From the NCBI GenBank assembly GCA_964422155.1, contig CAYQZZ010000011.1:1-45218 (forward strand): 45,218 nt of DNA, in the 5' to 3' direction. Positions 25,735-33,889 of the stretch are shown here, piece by piece (within the stretch, counting starts at the first letter, position 1; each line of letters starts with the position of its first letter). A model generated the notes under the pieces. That model saw only the letters and a program-made list of their open reading frames with translations. It was not told the DNA's origin and made no database searches. The DNA comes from JBGPRB01 sp964422155 (lineage in GTDB: Bacteria; Chloroflexota; Dehalococcoidia; Dehalococcoidales; RBG-16-60-22). The position numbers were made by a program, and so were the translations under genes.

Positions 25735-27528
25735 TTAGGGCGCACCAGCATCATAAACAATTTTACCGCCAACGACAGTCATTAAATTCTGTATATCTCC
25801 TATCTCCTTCGGGGAAATAGTCAAGATATCTTTGTCCAGAATACAGAAATCAGCCAGCTTGCCTACCTCGATAGAGCCCTTAATATCCTCCATATGGTTT
25901 AGCCAGGCACCCTCAATGGTGTACATGCAGATGGCTTGCTCCGCGCTAAGCCCTTGGAAAATAGCCCCCTGTATCCCCAGTTTCCAGTCTGGCCCGGCAC
26001 AAGGAGCATCAGAGCCTCCAGCAACATGAACGCCACGATCAATCAACTCCTTTAATCCCGATGACATTGATCCTGTTGGCATAGCTGGCATACCGCCAAA
26101 CAGTTGCATAAGTTCAAGCATCATACCCGGCTGGGTCGAAATACCAATATCGCATTCAGCCATACTTCTTGCCTTTTCTACTGATATGGCGGCACCATGT
26201 ATAATATAATGGCGTAGACCTTTCGGATTATTATGCTCAGCCTTGATGAAGCTGTCGGCGCAGACATCAGAGGCTCTGTCACCGATAGCATGGATACCTA
26301 CCTGAACACCGAGTTCATGGGCATAGGCGATGATGTTTGCCAGAGATTGGATGCGTTCTTCGTCTGTCTCTCCAGGCGAATTAAGAGTCCCGTAGCTGCC
26401 GTCAGGGTACGGCTTATAGTTCCAGGAAGTCCGCATCATCGGGTTGCCGTCAGCGAAGAACTTGGTACCGGATATTCTTAGCCACCCATTGTCAAAGCTG
26501 CCGTGCATGTCGGCGGATGTTAGGCCTTTTTTTATTTCGTCAATATTGCAGGTATTATAAGGGGTAAAGACCTCCAAAATGCTGACCCGCATCGTCAGCT
26601 TGCCCTCATTGTAGATTTCCTGGTAAGCGCGGATACACTCATCGTCCCAGGTCCCTTGATAATCCCCGCGGGTGCCGGGCCCCAGGGCGCCGTTGGTAAT
26701 GCTGGTTATCCCCAGTGCATTGAGCTCACGCATGGCCGCCAGGGCTGCCTGTTTTTTATCCTCCAAATCATAAGCGGGAAGTGCTTTTTTTACCACCAAA
26801 TCCATAGGCATACCCTTTAGTAAACCAGTAGGTTCTCCGGTGTCTCTGTCTTTGACAATCTCCCCTATCGCAGGGAACGGAGTATCCTTGGTGATGCCAA
26901 CAATCTCAATGGCCTTACTGTTAAGTAAATCAACGGGTGGTAAAAAGCTAAAGTAACCGACAGTAAGACAGACTGGATTATTCGGAGATACCGGGTCTAG
27001 ATCCCACCGTGTTGGGAGCTTGGCTGGGTATTGCTTATATTCCTTTATAGCATCCAAATTTAGCCCTATACCAATTATCCACTCGCCTGGTTCAACCGTT
27101 TGAGCCTTCTTCTCCACTGCAATCACGATATCAGCAATTGTCTTTATTTTCGGGTCGGTGAGATCAATTACTAAAGGAGACTTCTCACTGCCGAAGAGAA
27201 TGCTATGAACATGCGTATCATTGATTCCTGGAAGCATGGTTTTACCCTTAAGGTCCAAAACCTTCGTATTCTTGCCGACTAACGTTTTAATCTCCTCATC
27301 CGTACCAACGGCGATAATTTTGTCGCCTTTCACCGCCACCGCCTGCGCGATAGAGAAGCTTTTGTCAACCGTGACTACCTTGCCATTGTAGATGACCAGA
27401 TCAGCCGCTTGCTCCTCAGGAATATTCGCCGGTGACAGCCCTCTGTCGCAGGATGTCATCAGGGGTAAAGAGACTAAAAGCAGGGCCATAAGGAGACCAA
27501 GGAATAGTACAACCACTCTGTTTTTCAT
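25735..27528 (-). CDS. amidohydrolase, YtcJ-like, exported lipoprotein
   Basis: A 597-residue metal-dependent hydrolase of the YtcJ-type amidohydrolase family. ATG 27528 is preferred because AGGAGGG lies just upstream and the protein then starts with a lipoprotein signal (MKNRVV, hydrophobic core, LMTSC lipobox); the longer frame to 27597 would bury the signal. Catalytic landmarks are KTMLPGINDTHVHSILFG (metal-binding HxH), VQVGIHAIGDRASD (His) and HVAGGSDAPCAGP (Asp). The end (GSIEVGKLADFCILD) is standard for the family. Such enzymes hydrolyse amide or ester bonds; this one would act outside the membrane. It is followed in the same orientation by a gap to the cupin-like lipoprotein gene. Substrate unknown. 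Confidence 0.9.
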   Translation of the reverse strand: MKNRVVVLFLGLLMALLLVSLPLMTSCDRGLSPANIPEEQAADLVIYNGKVVTVDKSFSIAQAVAVKGDKIIAVGTDEEIKTLVGKNTKVLDLKGKTMLPGINDTHVHSILFGSEKSPLVIDLTDPKIKTIADIVIAVEKKAQTVEPGEWIIGIGLNLDAIKEYKQYPAKLPTRWDLDPVSPNNPVCLTVGYFSFLPPVDLLNSKAIEIVGITKDTPFPAIGEIVKDRDTGEPTGLLKGMPMDLVVKKALPAYDLEDKKQAALAAMRELNALGITSITNGALGPGTRGDYQGTWDDECIRAYQEIYNEGKLTMRVSILEVFTPYNTCNIDEIKKGLTSADMHGSFDNGWLRISGTKFFADGNPMMRTSWNYKPYPDGSYGTLNSPGETDEERIQSLANIIAYAHELGVQVGIHAIGDRASDVCADSFIKAEHNNPKGLRHYIIHGAAISVEKARSMAECDIGISTQPGMMLELMQLFGGMPAMPTGSMSSGLKELIDRGVHVAGGSDAPCAGPDWKLGIQGAIFQGLSAEQAICMYTIEGAWLNHMEDIKGSIEVGKLADFCILDKDILTISPKEIGDIQNLMTVVGGKIVYDAGAP

Positions 27529-27665
27529 CGCATCCCTCCTTCGGTTCAGTGAACCATGGTTTATTGGTGCGTCGTCAGCATTTATAGCGCAACCCACGTA
27601 ATAGACAATTTAGTTAATTGAATTCTTCTTATCAAGTCAAGTGGTTATATTGTAGCTTTTATCGC

Positions 27666-28256
27666 TTAGTGGCCCTCATGGGGAACGTCATACCTCGGCG
27701 TGAGTGCAATAATCACCATGGTGATGGCTTTGTCCACCTTCTTGAAGTTGAGGGGGCAGTGCGGCATGCCTTTGGGGAAGAAGAGCACCGTGGGGGAGGT
27801 GATAACGTACCTTTCTTGGTCCTCCCCCTGGCCGATATAGCATTCAATCTCGGCATCGAAATCCGAGATGTCCTGTGGGTCAGAGCCGAAGAACATCATG
27901 AATTCCTCAAAGTCGTGTGAGTGCGGGAAGGGGACCATATCCACGGGCTTGGTGATGAAGCGATATATGAAGCGGCAATTGGCGTTTTCGTAGTTTTCCC
28001 CTTGCAGGTCTATCCACGGCCCATGTATCGGCCCCGGCTCTATTGGTAGCGGGGTCACATACTTAGCGTACTTTCCGGCTGTCATCACTCCATTAGTCTC
28101 CTCATTGGCCGAGGCCGTAGGTGCCTTCACCGGCACTGCCGCCGGCTCTGTTGTCGGCACGGGGGTCGTGGTACAGCCAGTAAAGATGCTTACTGATAGC
28201 GCCAGTACCAGAAGCCCTGCCAGCAAAATACTTACCAACTTCTTTTTACTTTTCAT
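27666..28256 (-). CDS. cupin-like lipoprotein of a three-member local family
   Basis: A 196-residue protein with a lipoprotein signal (MKSKKKLVSILLAGLLVLAL to the FTGC lipobox). The mature part carries KYAKYVTPL, FPHSHDFEEFMMFFG, FDAEIECYIGQGEDQE and PKGMPHCPLNF, a pattern of two His-containing strands as in cupins. The same arrangement occurs in the proteins at 33374-33799 and 36312-36872, which lack signals. A metal site from HxH...E and the later His is likely. Its position upstream of the amidohydrolase lipoprotein on the same strand suggests both work on the outer face. The family has no function that I can name. Confidence 0.65.
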   Translation of the reverse strand: MKSKKKLVSILLAGLLVLALSVSIFTGCTTTPVPTTEPAAVPVKAPTASANEETNGVMTAGKYAKYVTPLPIEPGPIHGPWIDLQGENYENANCRFIYRFITKPVDMVPFPHSHDFEEFMMFFGSDPQDISDFDAEIECYIGQGEDQERYVITSPTVLFFPKGMPHCPLNFKKVDKAITMVIIALTPRYDVPHEGH

Positions 28257-28610
28257 TTGATTCCTCTATTTGCCCTATTCTACCACTGTCCAGGCAAAGC
28301 CTACTAACATATTCTCCAAGAAGGGTATGAAGTGGCTCTACTCTTTAGAAATGACCACAGAAGAAGATGATATGTTATCTATTTGAGTCTCCATAGTCAA
28401 GGTAATAATAGTAAGCTTGGTTGCCTATTCTGGCGTAGAGTTCAGCTACGTTTGATGTGGCATGTTTCAGAGGATGCTTGAACTCTGTAAATTGTCGGGA
28501 AATTTGAGATAACAATTGGGCGTTTTGTTGAATTATCGCTGTGGAGGTTTTATTATTATCCCAGTGCCGGGATTTTACTTAATTCAGTTTGCCAAAACTT
28601 GAAGAAGGTC
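28257..28610. other. gene-free stretch
   Basis: Divergent intergenic region between the cupin-like lipoprotein and the NUDIX gene. No coding segment longer than about 20 codons with any recognisable similarity is seen, and no clear promoter boxes. Confidence 0.4.
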
Positions 28611-29066
28611 ATGGAAAGAGAACATCGTATTTCTGCCGGGGCTATTATCATACAGGGAGATAAGATTCTGCTTGTAAGGTATAACAATACCGATGGGACG
28701 AGTTTCCTGGCTGGACCGGGAGGTGGCGTTCTAAGTAATGAAGGCATTTACCAAGCTGTAGTAAGAGAAGTAAAAGAAGAGACCGGGCTTGAAGTTAGTC
28801 CTTACAGAGTACTCTTTGTTGAAGATTTACTTTCTCGGCGATATAGAATAGTAAAGATTTGGCTTCTCTGCAACGTTATCGGTGGACAACTGGCAAATAC
28901 TCAGGGGGCGCTCGAAGAAGGCATTATCGAGGCTAGATGGTATCGCAAAGACCAATTAGAAAATGAAGTGGTTTATCCACCGGTGCTCTTAAGTCATAAT
29001 TGGGACACTTTTTTCCATGATAATTGGGAGTCGAAGTATTTGGAACTAAGGATGACTAATTTCTGA
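28611..29066 (+). CDS. NUDIX hydrolase
   Basis: A 151-residue protein with a perfect Nudix box: G-x5-E-x7-R-E-V-x-E-E-x-G-L, in the sequence GGVLSNEGIYQAVVREVKEE followed by TGL, near residues 43-65. These enzymes cleave nucleoside diphosphates linked to another group, using Mg bound by the box glutamates. ATG 28611 is chosen, with AAGAAGG just upstream; a TTG at 28599 is possible but has no site. It stands alone between non-coding stretches. The substrate cannot be predicted from the box. Confidence 0.9.
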   Translation: MEREHRISAGAIIIQGDKILLVRYNNTDGTSFLAGPGGGVLSNEGIYQAVVREVKEETGLEVSPYRVLFVEDLLSRRYRIVKIWLLCNVIGGQLANTQGALEEGIIEARWYRKDQLENEVVYPPVLLSHNWDTFFHDNWESKYLELRMTNF

Positions 29067-29322
29067 CTATATCTTGAGCCAGCCCGACTCGGGTAACAAA
29101 AGTCCATTCTGTGCAACTGACCTCTATTTGTGCAAGAGTTAAATACCCGGTTAGGAATTGCTCTTAGACCAGCTCCCGATAACTGGATATTTGCTAACGG
29201 ATTTGCTAACGAACTTGGTGGCATGGGGTCACCAGACGATATAAAACCCCCTTATTATGCCCGGTTTTAGCTATAAAACGGCGCTACACGACACCCGAAA
29301 ACACGGGGCGGGACGGCCTGCA

Positions 29323-29372
29323 AAGGACTGCAAAACCCCAATTCGGCGGTCCGAATCCGCCCGTCGCCTCCA
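29323..29372 (+). pseudogene. tRNA-Cys 3' half (remnant)
   Basis: The T-arm is intact: GGCGG (29345-29349), loop TCCGAAT, CCGCC (29357-29361). It is followed by CGTCGCC as the acceptor 3' strand, discriminator T29369 and encoded CCA 29370-29372. Upstream is GGACTGCAAAA, the anticodon loop region of tRNA-Cys(GCA), and U73 also fits Cys. The anticodon stem is broken (A-A and A-C mismatches), no D-arm is recognisable, and the expected GGCGACG 5' strand is absent; the nearest, GGCGCTA at 29280, pairs only partly. It is therefore a decayed gene or the 3'-half scar left by an integrated element, not a working tRNA. Confidence 0.6.
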
Positions 29373-29393
29373 TCCCCTTCAAAGATGCCCGAT

Positions 29394-29434
29394 ATAAAAA
29401 AGAAAGACGGGTTGCCATTTGCTCCGGCAACCCG
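29394..29434 (-). terminator. Rho-independent terminator for the small reverse gene
   Basis: CGGGTTGCC (29408-29416) pairs perfectly with GGCAACCCG (29426-29434). Read on the reverse strand, the hairpin is followed by TCTTTCTTTTTTAT, a good U-tract. It ends transcription of the gene at 29459-29716. Confidence 0.8.
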
Positions 29435-29458
29435 CCCATACCATGCCAATCACGTGCC

Positions 29459-29716
29459 TTACGATAAACAGGCTTCTATCTCATCCTCGTAGACGACTAT
29501 CTCTTTCCTCTCCTTGCCCACGCGCACGTTATAGATATAAAAGACCTGGCCGGTACGCGGGCTTATCCAGTAGAAATTGGAAACTTCACCCACCTGCCCG
29601 GCATACAGATTAATATCATTTTCGCGCTGCGTTAAGCCCTTCTCGCTGACAGGCCGTATGATAACCCTCTGCCCTTTTACGTACCTGGGCTTTATGACAT
29701 TCTGTTTCATCGTCAT
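29459..29716 (-). CDS. small conserved-looking protein of unknown function
   Basis: An 85-residue basic protein, or 83 residues if ATG 29710 is used. It reads as a compact beta-rich domain: KGQRVIIRPVSEKGLTQREN, then LYAGQVGEVSNFYWIS and FYIYNVRVGKERKEIVVYED. The pattern of a short barrel with a GxxG turn resembles SH3-like or KOW-like folds, but no family can be named. It has its own promoter (TTGACA/TATTAT) and its own terminator, so it is a monocistronic gene. There is no ribosome site before the ATGs, and the predicted transcript start falls at or near ATG 29716, suggesting leaderless translation. Confidence 0.7.
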   Translation of the reverse strand: MTMKQNVIKPRYVKGQRVIIRPVSEKGLTQRENDINLYAGQVGEVSNFYWISPRTGQVFYIYNVRVGKERKEIVVYEDEIEACLS

Positions 29717-29722
29717 TTGCGC

Positions 29723-29751
29723 ATAATAATACTAAATTAATTATTTGTCAA
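29723..29751 (-). promoter_or_regulatory. sigma-70-type promoter of the small reverse gene
   Basis: On the reverse strand TTGACA (29751-29746) and TATTAT (29728-29723) are separated by 17 bases. Transcription should begin about 29716, at the first ATG of the gene. Confidence 0.75.
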
Positions 29752-29813
29752 TATTTTTTACAAAATATTTCCGCAATTTTAAGTTAATTAAATACTCAAT
29801 AGAGTTTTTTCTT

Positions 29814-30335
29814 CTAGTGCCAGCCAAAGCCCTGCCGCAAGCCCCGGACATAAGAAGCCTGCCCGGCATGCTGTAGGCCGTCGCTCAGCGTACCGATAAG
29901 CATCATCCCGAAATTCGGCGGCGGTTTAAATGGCGTGCCTTCGATAACCCTGTCGAAATCTGCTTTTTTCAGGGTTGGGAAGTACTTCTGCGACCTCTCC
30001 AGCACTGCCTTATGGTAGCCGAGCAGCGTCTTGACATCGGGAGATTTGAATTTGGCCAGGTCGGCTGGCTTCTGGCCGGTGCCATTGTCCTTGGGGTCGG
30101 CCGGCCTGCCGAACTTTTTATGCCACCCGCCTTTAATCCAGATTTGTTCCTGACTCATGAAAGAAGAAATTTGCACGTCCTGCCAGCGTGTCAGGTGCCA
30201 GACCAGCCAGCCAATGCTGTTGCAGTCCGGCTTGGGCTGCCAGTTCAGGTCCTCTTCATCAAGACCTTCCAGCGTGTATTCCAGCGCCCTCAAGATGCTA
30301 CCGTAACCACCCGATAACATGTCATGTAACTCCAT
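29814..30335 (-). CDS. DinB-like four-helix-bundle protein
   Basis: A 173-residue protein of the DinB/YfiT superfamily. ATG 30335 is preferred because AATAAGGAGG lies at the right distance; a longer frame to 30392 has no site. It shows the family's helical pattern with metal-ligand His residues in SIGWLVWHLTRWQD (about residue 48) and in LSDGLQHAGQASYVRGL near the end. Members are metal-dependent thiol transferases or stress-induced proteins; the bacillithiol or mycothiol S-transferase type is best studied. Which thiol is used here is unknown. It is a stand-alone gene. Confidence 0.85.
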   Translation of the reverse strand: MELHDMLSGGYGSILRALEYTLEGLDEEDLNWQPKPDCNSIGWLVWHLTRWQDVQISSFMSQEQIWIKGGWHKKFGRPADPKDNGTGQKPADLAKFKSPDVKTLLGYHKAVLERSQKYFPTLKKADFDRVIEGTPFKPPPNFGMMLIGTLSDGLQHAGQASYVRGLRQGFGWH

Positions 30336-30544
30336 AGATACCTCCTTATTGCCTCTCGTCAGCAAGATATTATATTTTATCACTTGAGTCAAGTGCCTGT
30401 AAGCGTCCGGCGCCTTAAAAAAACTTTTCCCGTAACCTGATTTGTTATATAATCTCTTTTGGGTCTCGCGCCATTTTTTCCCGAGGGTTAAATCAGATTA
30501 AAAACGATAGCGTTTTTTCCGCGATAAGAGAAATCAACGAAATA

Positions 30545-31198
30545 TTGTCCCTCACCAACGAGCCTAATAAGCTCGTTAATATGGTCCTGGATACGCTTCC
30601 CCAGGTCCTGAAGATAGAATGCTGCTGGATACAGACTTTCAACGACAGAAAACACCAGCAGCTGCTCCTGGCCGCCGAGCGCGGTTTCAGCCCTGAAATG
30701 CGGCTGGAAGTAAATTCTATGGACATGATTCACGGTTTCAGCGAGCAAATCATCGGGCTGGGGCAAAAAATCGTCATCCCTGACCTGTACAATGATGGAT
30801 TATACGGGCTATCTTCATTTAAAAAGACCGGCTATAAATGGCTGGTGGCCGCCCCGCTGATGACCTACCGGGTACACGGTATCCTGGGAATCGCCTCCCG
30901 TAACAGAAAGTTGCTTAAGAAAGAAACCGCCGAGCTTATCATGGTAATTGCCGGTCTTATCGCCCATGCTCTCAGCAAAGCTTACCTTTCCCTCAAGTCT
31001 TCAGCGCCGGAAGAGCCTGTAAAAGCGCCTGCCCGGGAAGTTGGGGAAGGACTGGAGACCCCTGATAAAAGTCCGGAAGTATCTCTGGATATAACAGATT
31101 CCGGAATCTCACCGGGAAAAACCCCCGTAAAACCCCCTGATGCCACCTTTCACAGCCATACCCGCCGGATGGAGACATTCCGCCGCTCCCACCATTGA
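30545..31198 (+). CDS. GAF-domain protein, start uncertain, possibly 5'-truncated
   Basis: A protein of about 217 residues with one GAF domain (ECCWIQTFNDRKHQQLLLAA; GFSEQIIGLGQKIVIPDL; LVAAPLMTYRVHGILGIASR) and a Pro/Ser-rich disordered tail from about residue 155. GAF domains bind small ligands or sense redox state, usually as part of larger sensors; no kinase or output domain follows. TTG 30545 is the first usable start, but the frame is open upstream and reads SAIREINEILSLTNEPNK, the normal lead-in helix of a GAF domain, back to about 30488 without an ATG, GTG or TTG. Either a rare start is used or the 5' end of a larger gene has been lost. Confidence 0.75.
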   Translation: MSLTNEPNKLVNMVLDTLPQVLKIECCWIQTFNDRKHQQLLLAAERGFSPEMRLEVNSMDMIHGFSEQIIGLGQKIVIPDLYNDGLYGLSSFKKTGYKWLVAAPLMTYRVHGILGIASRNRKLLKKETAELIMVIAGLIAHALSKAYLSLKSSAPEEPVKAPAREVGEGLETPDKSPEVSLDITDSGISPGKTPVKPPDATFHSHTRRMETFRRSHH

Positions 31199-31236
31199 GT
31201 CAGTGGAGTTCCTCCCATGTAATTATTTATCAAATT

Positions 31237-31357
31237 CCTCTCCCTCGATGCCTGCCTGCGCGTAGCCTGCTTGCGCTAAAGCTCTCGCCTGCCAGAGAAC
31301 TTGTTCGGCGAGCAGGTCAGCGAAGGCAAGCCGCTCCGGCGAAGGCAGGGGAGAGGG
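31237..31357. repeat. imperfect palindromic element
   Basis: CCTCTCCC at 31237-31244 matches GGGAGAGG at 31349-31356 in inverted orientation, and GCCTGCC near the left end matches GGCAGG near the right end. The core holds further short inverted and direct repeats (GCCTGC, AGGCA, GCGAGCAGG). It resembles a small non-autonomous palindromic insertion between genes. Confidence 0.6.
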
Positions 31358-31466
31358 AAGGGCGAGGGTGAATATATACATCACCCCATCAATTTATGTT
31401 AATATAATGAGAGGGTCGAAAAAAGAAAAGCCGATAATATCACGGCAGAAACAGGAGAAAGGAAAA

Positions 31467-32333
31467 ATGATTGCACTATATATTATCATCGCTATAGCTA
31501 TTGCCCTCCTTTTCGCCTCGATGAGAACAGTCAGACCAACTGCCCGGGGCTTGATAGAAAGGTTCGGCAAGTACAACAGGTTCGCCCAGCCCGGGCTTCA
31601 TTTCATTATTCCCTTTAGCATAGAAAGACTAATCAGGGTGAATATCACGGAAATGATGGTCAGCTCGGAAAAACGGGAAATTATCACCGCTGACAGCCTT
31701 AATGCGGAAGTGGACTCTAACGTCTACTTCAAGGTTAAAACGGAAGAAGATAATGTGAAAAAGTCGGTTTATGGAGTCTACAATTACCGTGAGCAGATTG
31801 TCGCCCTGGCTAAAACCACGCTGCGTAATATCATCGGCACGATGACCCTCAAGGAAGCCAACAGCGAACGTAATAAAATCAATCTGGCATTGTACGAACA
31901 GCTGGCCAGAGAGACCGGACACTGGGGCATTGAAATCGTCAGGACGGAGTTAAAAGAAATTCAGCCCCCGCAAGCCGTGCAGGAAGTCATGAACAGCGTC
32001 GTTGTCGCCAATAACCAGAAAATCGCCGCCCAGGATTTTGCCACCGCCACCGAAACCAAGGCGGACGGTGAAAGAAGGGCGGCTATAAAAATCGCCGAAG
32101 GCGAAAGACAGGCGAGGATTTTGAGAGCCGAGGGTGAGGCGCAGGCGATTGCGCTGGTCAATGAGGCAGCCGATAAGTACTTTGTCGGCAATGCCCAGCT
32201 GCTGCGGAAATTGGAAGCCGTCGAAAAATCTCTGTTATCCAATTCCAAGATTGTTTTACCCACCGGCCAGAGCCTGGTGAACGTTATCGGTGACTTAGCC
32301 GGCATAACCACGAAACAACCAAAGGATAAATAA
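31467..32333 (+). CDS. SPFH/band 7 (stomatin-like, slipin) membrane protein
   Basis: A 288-residue protein. ATG 31467 follows an AGGAGAAAGG site; the frame is open to 31368 but that segment lacks family similarity. One N-terminal membrane helix (IALYIIIAIAIALLFASM) is followed by the SPFH domain: RPTARGLIERFGKYNRF, PGLHFIIPF, EMMVSSEKREIITADSL, and the Ala/Glu-rich coiled coil EGERQARILRAEGEAQAI. These proteins form ring-like oligomers that organise membrane microdomains. Slipins are often paired with a NfeD protein, but none is next to it here. Monocistronic. Confidence 0.92.
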   Translation: MIALYIIIAIAIALLFASMRTVRPTARGLIERFGKYNRFAQPGLHFIIPFSIERLIRVNITEMMVSSEKREIITADSLNAEVDSNVYFKVKTEEDNVKKSVYGVYNYREQIVALAKTTLRNIIGTMTLKEANSERNKINLALYEQLARETGHWGIEIVRTELKEIQPPQAVQEVMNSVVVANNQKIAAQDFATATETKADGERRAAIKIAEGERQARILRAEGEAQAIALVNEAADKYFVGNAQLLRKLEAVEKSLLSNSKIVLPTGQSLVNVIGDLAGITTKQPKDK

Positions 32334-32377
32334 CTATCTTTCCTTAATACTTGTTTCTTGGTACTTGGTATTTCCCC

Positions 32378-33184
32378 CTATCGGGGTGGCGTTGGAGGCG
32401 GTGCCGGTGCCGGCGGTAAAAGCGGCAGTCCTCCGGCCACATACAGGGCTTGACCCGTAACGTATGCCGCGAGTTCCGAAGCCAGGAATAAGGCGGCTCC
32501 GGCCATATCCTCCGGAGTTCCCACTCTCTGCATGGGTACTTTTTTACCCAGCATATTAAAAAAGCCGTCCCGCTCTTTTTCTGTCATCTTCCCCACCATG
32601 GCGTCATAGAAGTTTGTCCTGATAGGCCCCGGCAATATACAGTTTACATTGATGCCCAGCGGCGCCAATGCGTTAGCCAGGTCGGTGGTGAAGCCGATAA
32701 CCCCGGCTTTAGCGGTATTATAATGAATCTCATGAGCCGGGGGCTGGACGGCGCCTATGGAAGAAAGATTGATGATTTTACCGTATTTCCTTTTCTTCAT
32801 GTGAGGGACGACATACTTGCAGAACAGGAAGTCGCTTTTCAGGTTTAAGGCGAAGGTTTTATCCCAGGCTTCTTCGGTCAGGTCTTCAACAGGAATATGC
32901 GCGGCTATCCCCCCGGCATTATTAACCAGGATGTCTATCTTGCCGTATTTTTTTACGACCTTCTCCACGGTATCGCCGACCTGCTGGCCGCTGGTGACAT
33001 CGCATTTGATGAAGATGGCGTTGCCGCCTTTTTTCTTAATTTCGGCGACGACTTCCTCTGCTTCCTTTATGGCGATATCGGCGATGGCGACGGCACAGCC
33101 TTCCTCCGCGAATTTAAGGGCCATGCCCCTTCCCATTCCTTTAGCGCCCCCGGTGATGATGGCTACTTTGTCCTTTAATAACAT
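32378..33184 (-). CDS. SDR-family NAD(P)-dependent oxidoreductase
   Basis: A 268-residue classical SDR. It has TGGAKGMG near residue 11, NNAGG, and catalytic Y155 and K159 (YNTAK). AAGGAGG precedes ATG 33184. The C-terminus ends in an odd proline run (PPAPAPPPTPP). It is collinear with the SDR at 2928-3710 (same MLL start, same GAVxPPA segment and same GGLPL ending), so the two catabolic blocks share a duplicated enzyme and perhaps a similar substrate type. It is the last gene of the reverse-strand block. Substrate unknown. Confidence 0.92.
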   Translation of the reverse strand: MLLKDKVAIITGGAKGMGRGMALKFAEEGCAVAIADIAIKEAEEVVAEIKKKGGNAIFIKCDVTSGQQVGDTVEKVVKKYGKIDILVNNAGGIAAHIPVEDLTEEAWDKTFALNLKSDFLFCKYVVPHMKKRKYGKIINLSSIGAVQPPAHEIHYNTAKAGVIGFTTDLANALAPLGINVNCILPGPIRTNFYDAMVGKMTEKERDGFFNMLGKKVPMQRVGTPEDMAGAALFLASELAAYVTGQALYVAGGLPLLPPAPAPPPTPPR

Positions 33185-33373
33185 TTTTCCTCCTTGATTT
33201 ATTTATTGAATCACCAATAACCAAGATATAAGTACCAAACAAATCTCAATATTCAATAATCAATGTCTAAAATTTTGGTTATTTGAATTTGGTTATGGGT
33301 CATTGTTTGGTTATTGTTTCTTGTTACTTGGTTATTGTCTGGTTATTGTCTCTTGTTATTTGATTATTTTCCA
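33185..33373. repeat. TTGGTTATTG-type low-complexity repeat
   Basis: The gap between two reverse genes is dominated by irregular copies of TTGGTTATTGT and CTTGTTACTTGG. A shorter stretch of the same flavour (ACTTGTTTCTTGGTACTTGG) lies at 32347-32366, on the other side of the SDR gene. No coding potential; origin unclear. Confidence 0.6.
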
Positions 33374-33799
33374 CTAGTCCGTTGTATTGCCCACTCTTGA
33401 GTATTTTGCCGTCACGGCGACGTCCACGAACAGGACAGGTTTGTTTATCCTGGCGAAGTTTATCGGGCCGTGCATCAGGCCGGCCGGGATATATGCCGCC
33501 GTGGGCGACTTGATAATATGCTTTTCCTGCTCTTCGCCCAGCGTAATCTCGATTTCTGCATCGAAATCCCTGGCGTTATTCGGGTTTGCCGAGAAAAAGC
33601 TCAAATACTGGGGGAACTCATGCTTGTGGGGCTGGGATATCATCAGGTGGGGGCCTGTGATGTAAATGCTATCGATGGACAGGTGCCCCCCACCGAACTT
33701 GTCCAGGTGCCTGGTGCTGGTAACGTGGGAGCCCTCGTGTTTCGGGTCCTCTTTAACGACTTCCGTGGTAAGATATTTATCGTATTTCGTTTTGGCCAT
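33374..33799 (-). CDS. cupin-like protein, cytoplasmic, second local paralogue
   Basis: A 141-residue protein without a signal peptide. It shares the MAKTKYDKY start with the protein at 36312-36872 and the sequence order SQPHKHEFPQYLSFFS, DFDAEIEITLGEEQEKHI and YIPAGLMHGPINF with both relatives in the window. Two His clusters (HKH and the later H of LMHGP) plus the intervening Glu fit a cupin metal site. AAGGAGTG precedes ATG 33799. It lies between an SDR and a flavodoxin-ferredoxin fusion. A small-molecule isomerase, lyase or binding role is possible, but no function can be assigned. Confidence 0.65.
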   Translation of the reverse strand: MAKTKYDKYLTTEVVKEDPKHEGSHVTSTRHLDKFGGGHLSIDSIYITGPHLMISQPHKHEFPQYLSFFSANPNNARDFDAEIEITLGEEQEKHIIKSPTAAYIPAGLMHGPINFARINKPVLFVDVAVTAKYSRVGNTTD

Positions 33800-33889
33800 G
33801 TTTCACTCCTTATCTAAAATACACTTAACATAACTCTGGAAACAATTCACGCCTGCCCAACTTCGAATTGTTTCCTCATTTAATTCTTT

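Larger units (their letters stand above)
29067..29458. other. intergenic region holding a tRNA remnant and a terminator
   Basis: No protein gene is apparent. It contains the tRNA-Cys-like 3' half at 29323-29372 and a reverse-strand terminator at 29394-29434, described separately. A short direct duplication, ATTTGCTAACG, occurs near 29189-29212. Confidence 0.5.

Noticed and set aside
29280..29372. tRNA-Sec, because the possible span is 93 bases and the window has selenoproteins
   Set aside because: No UCA anticodon, no long variable arm and no 8-bp acceptor are present. The 3' half matches tRNA-Cys and the 5' half does not fold.
33185..33373. CRISPR array
   Set aside because: The TTGGTTATTG copies are irregular and not separated by uniform spacers, and no cas gene is present.
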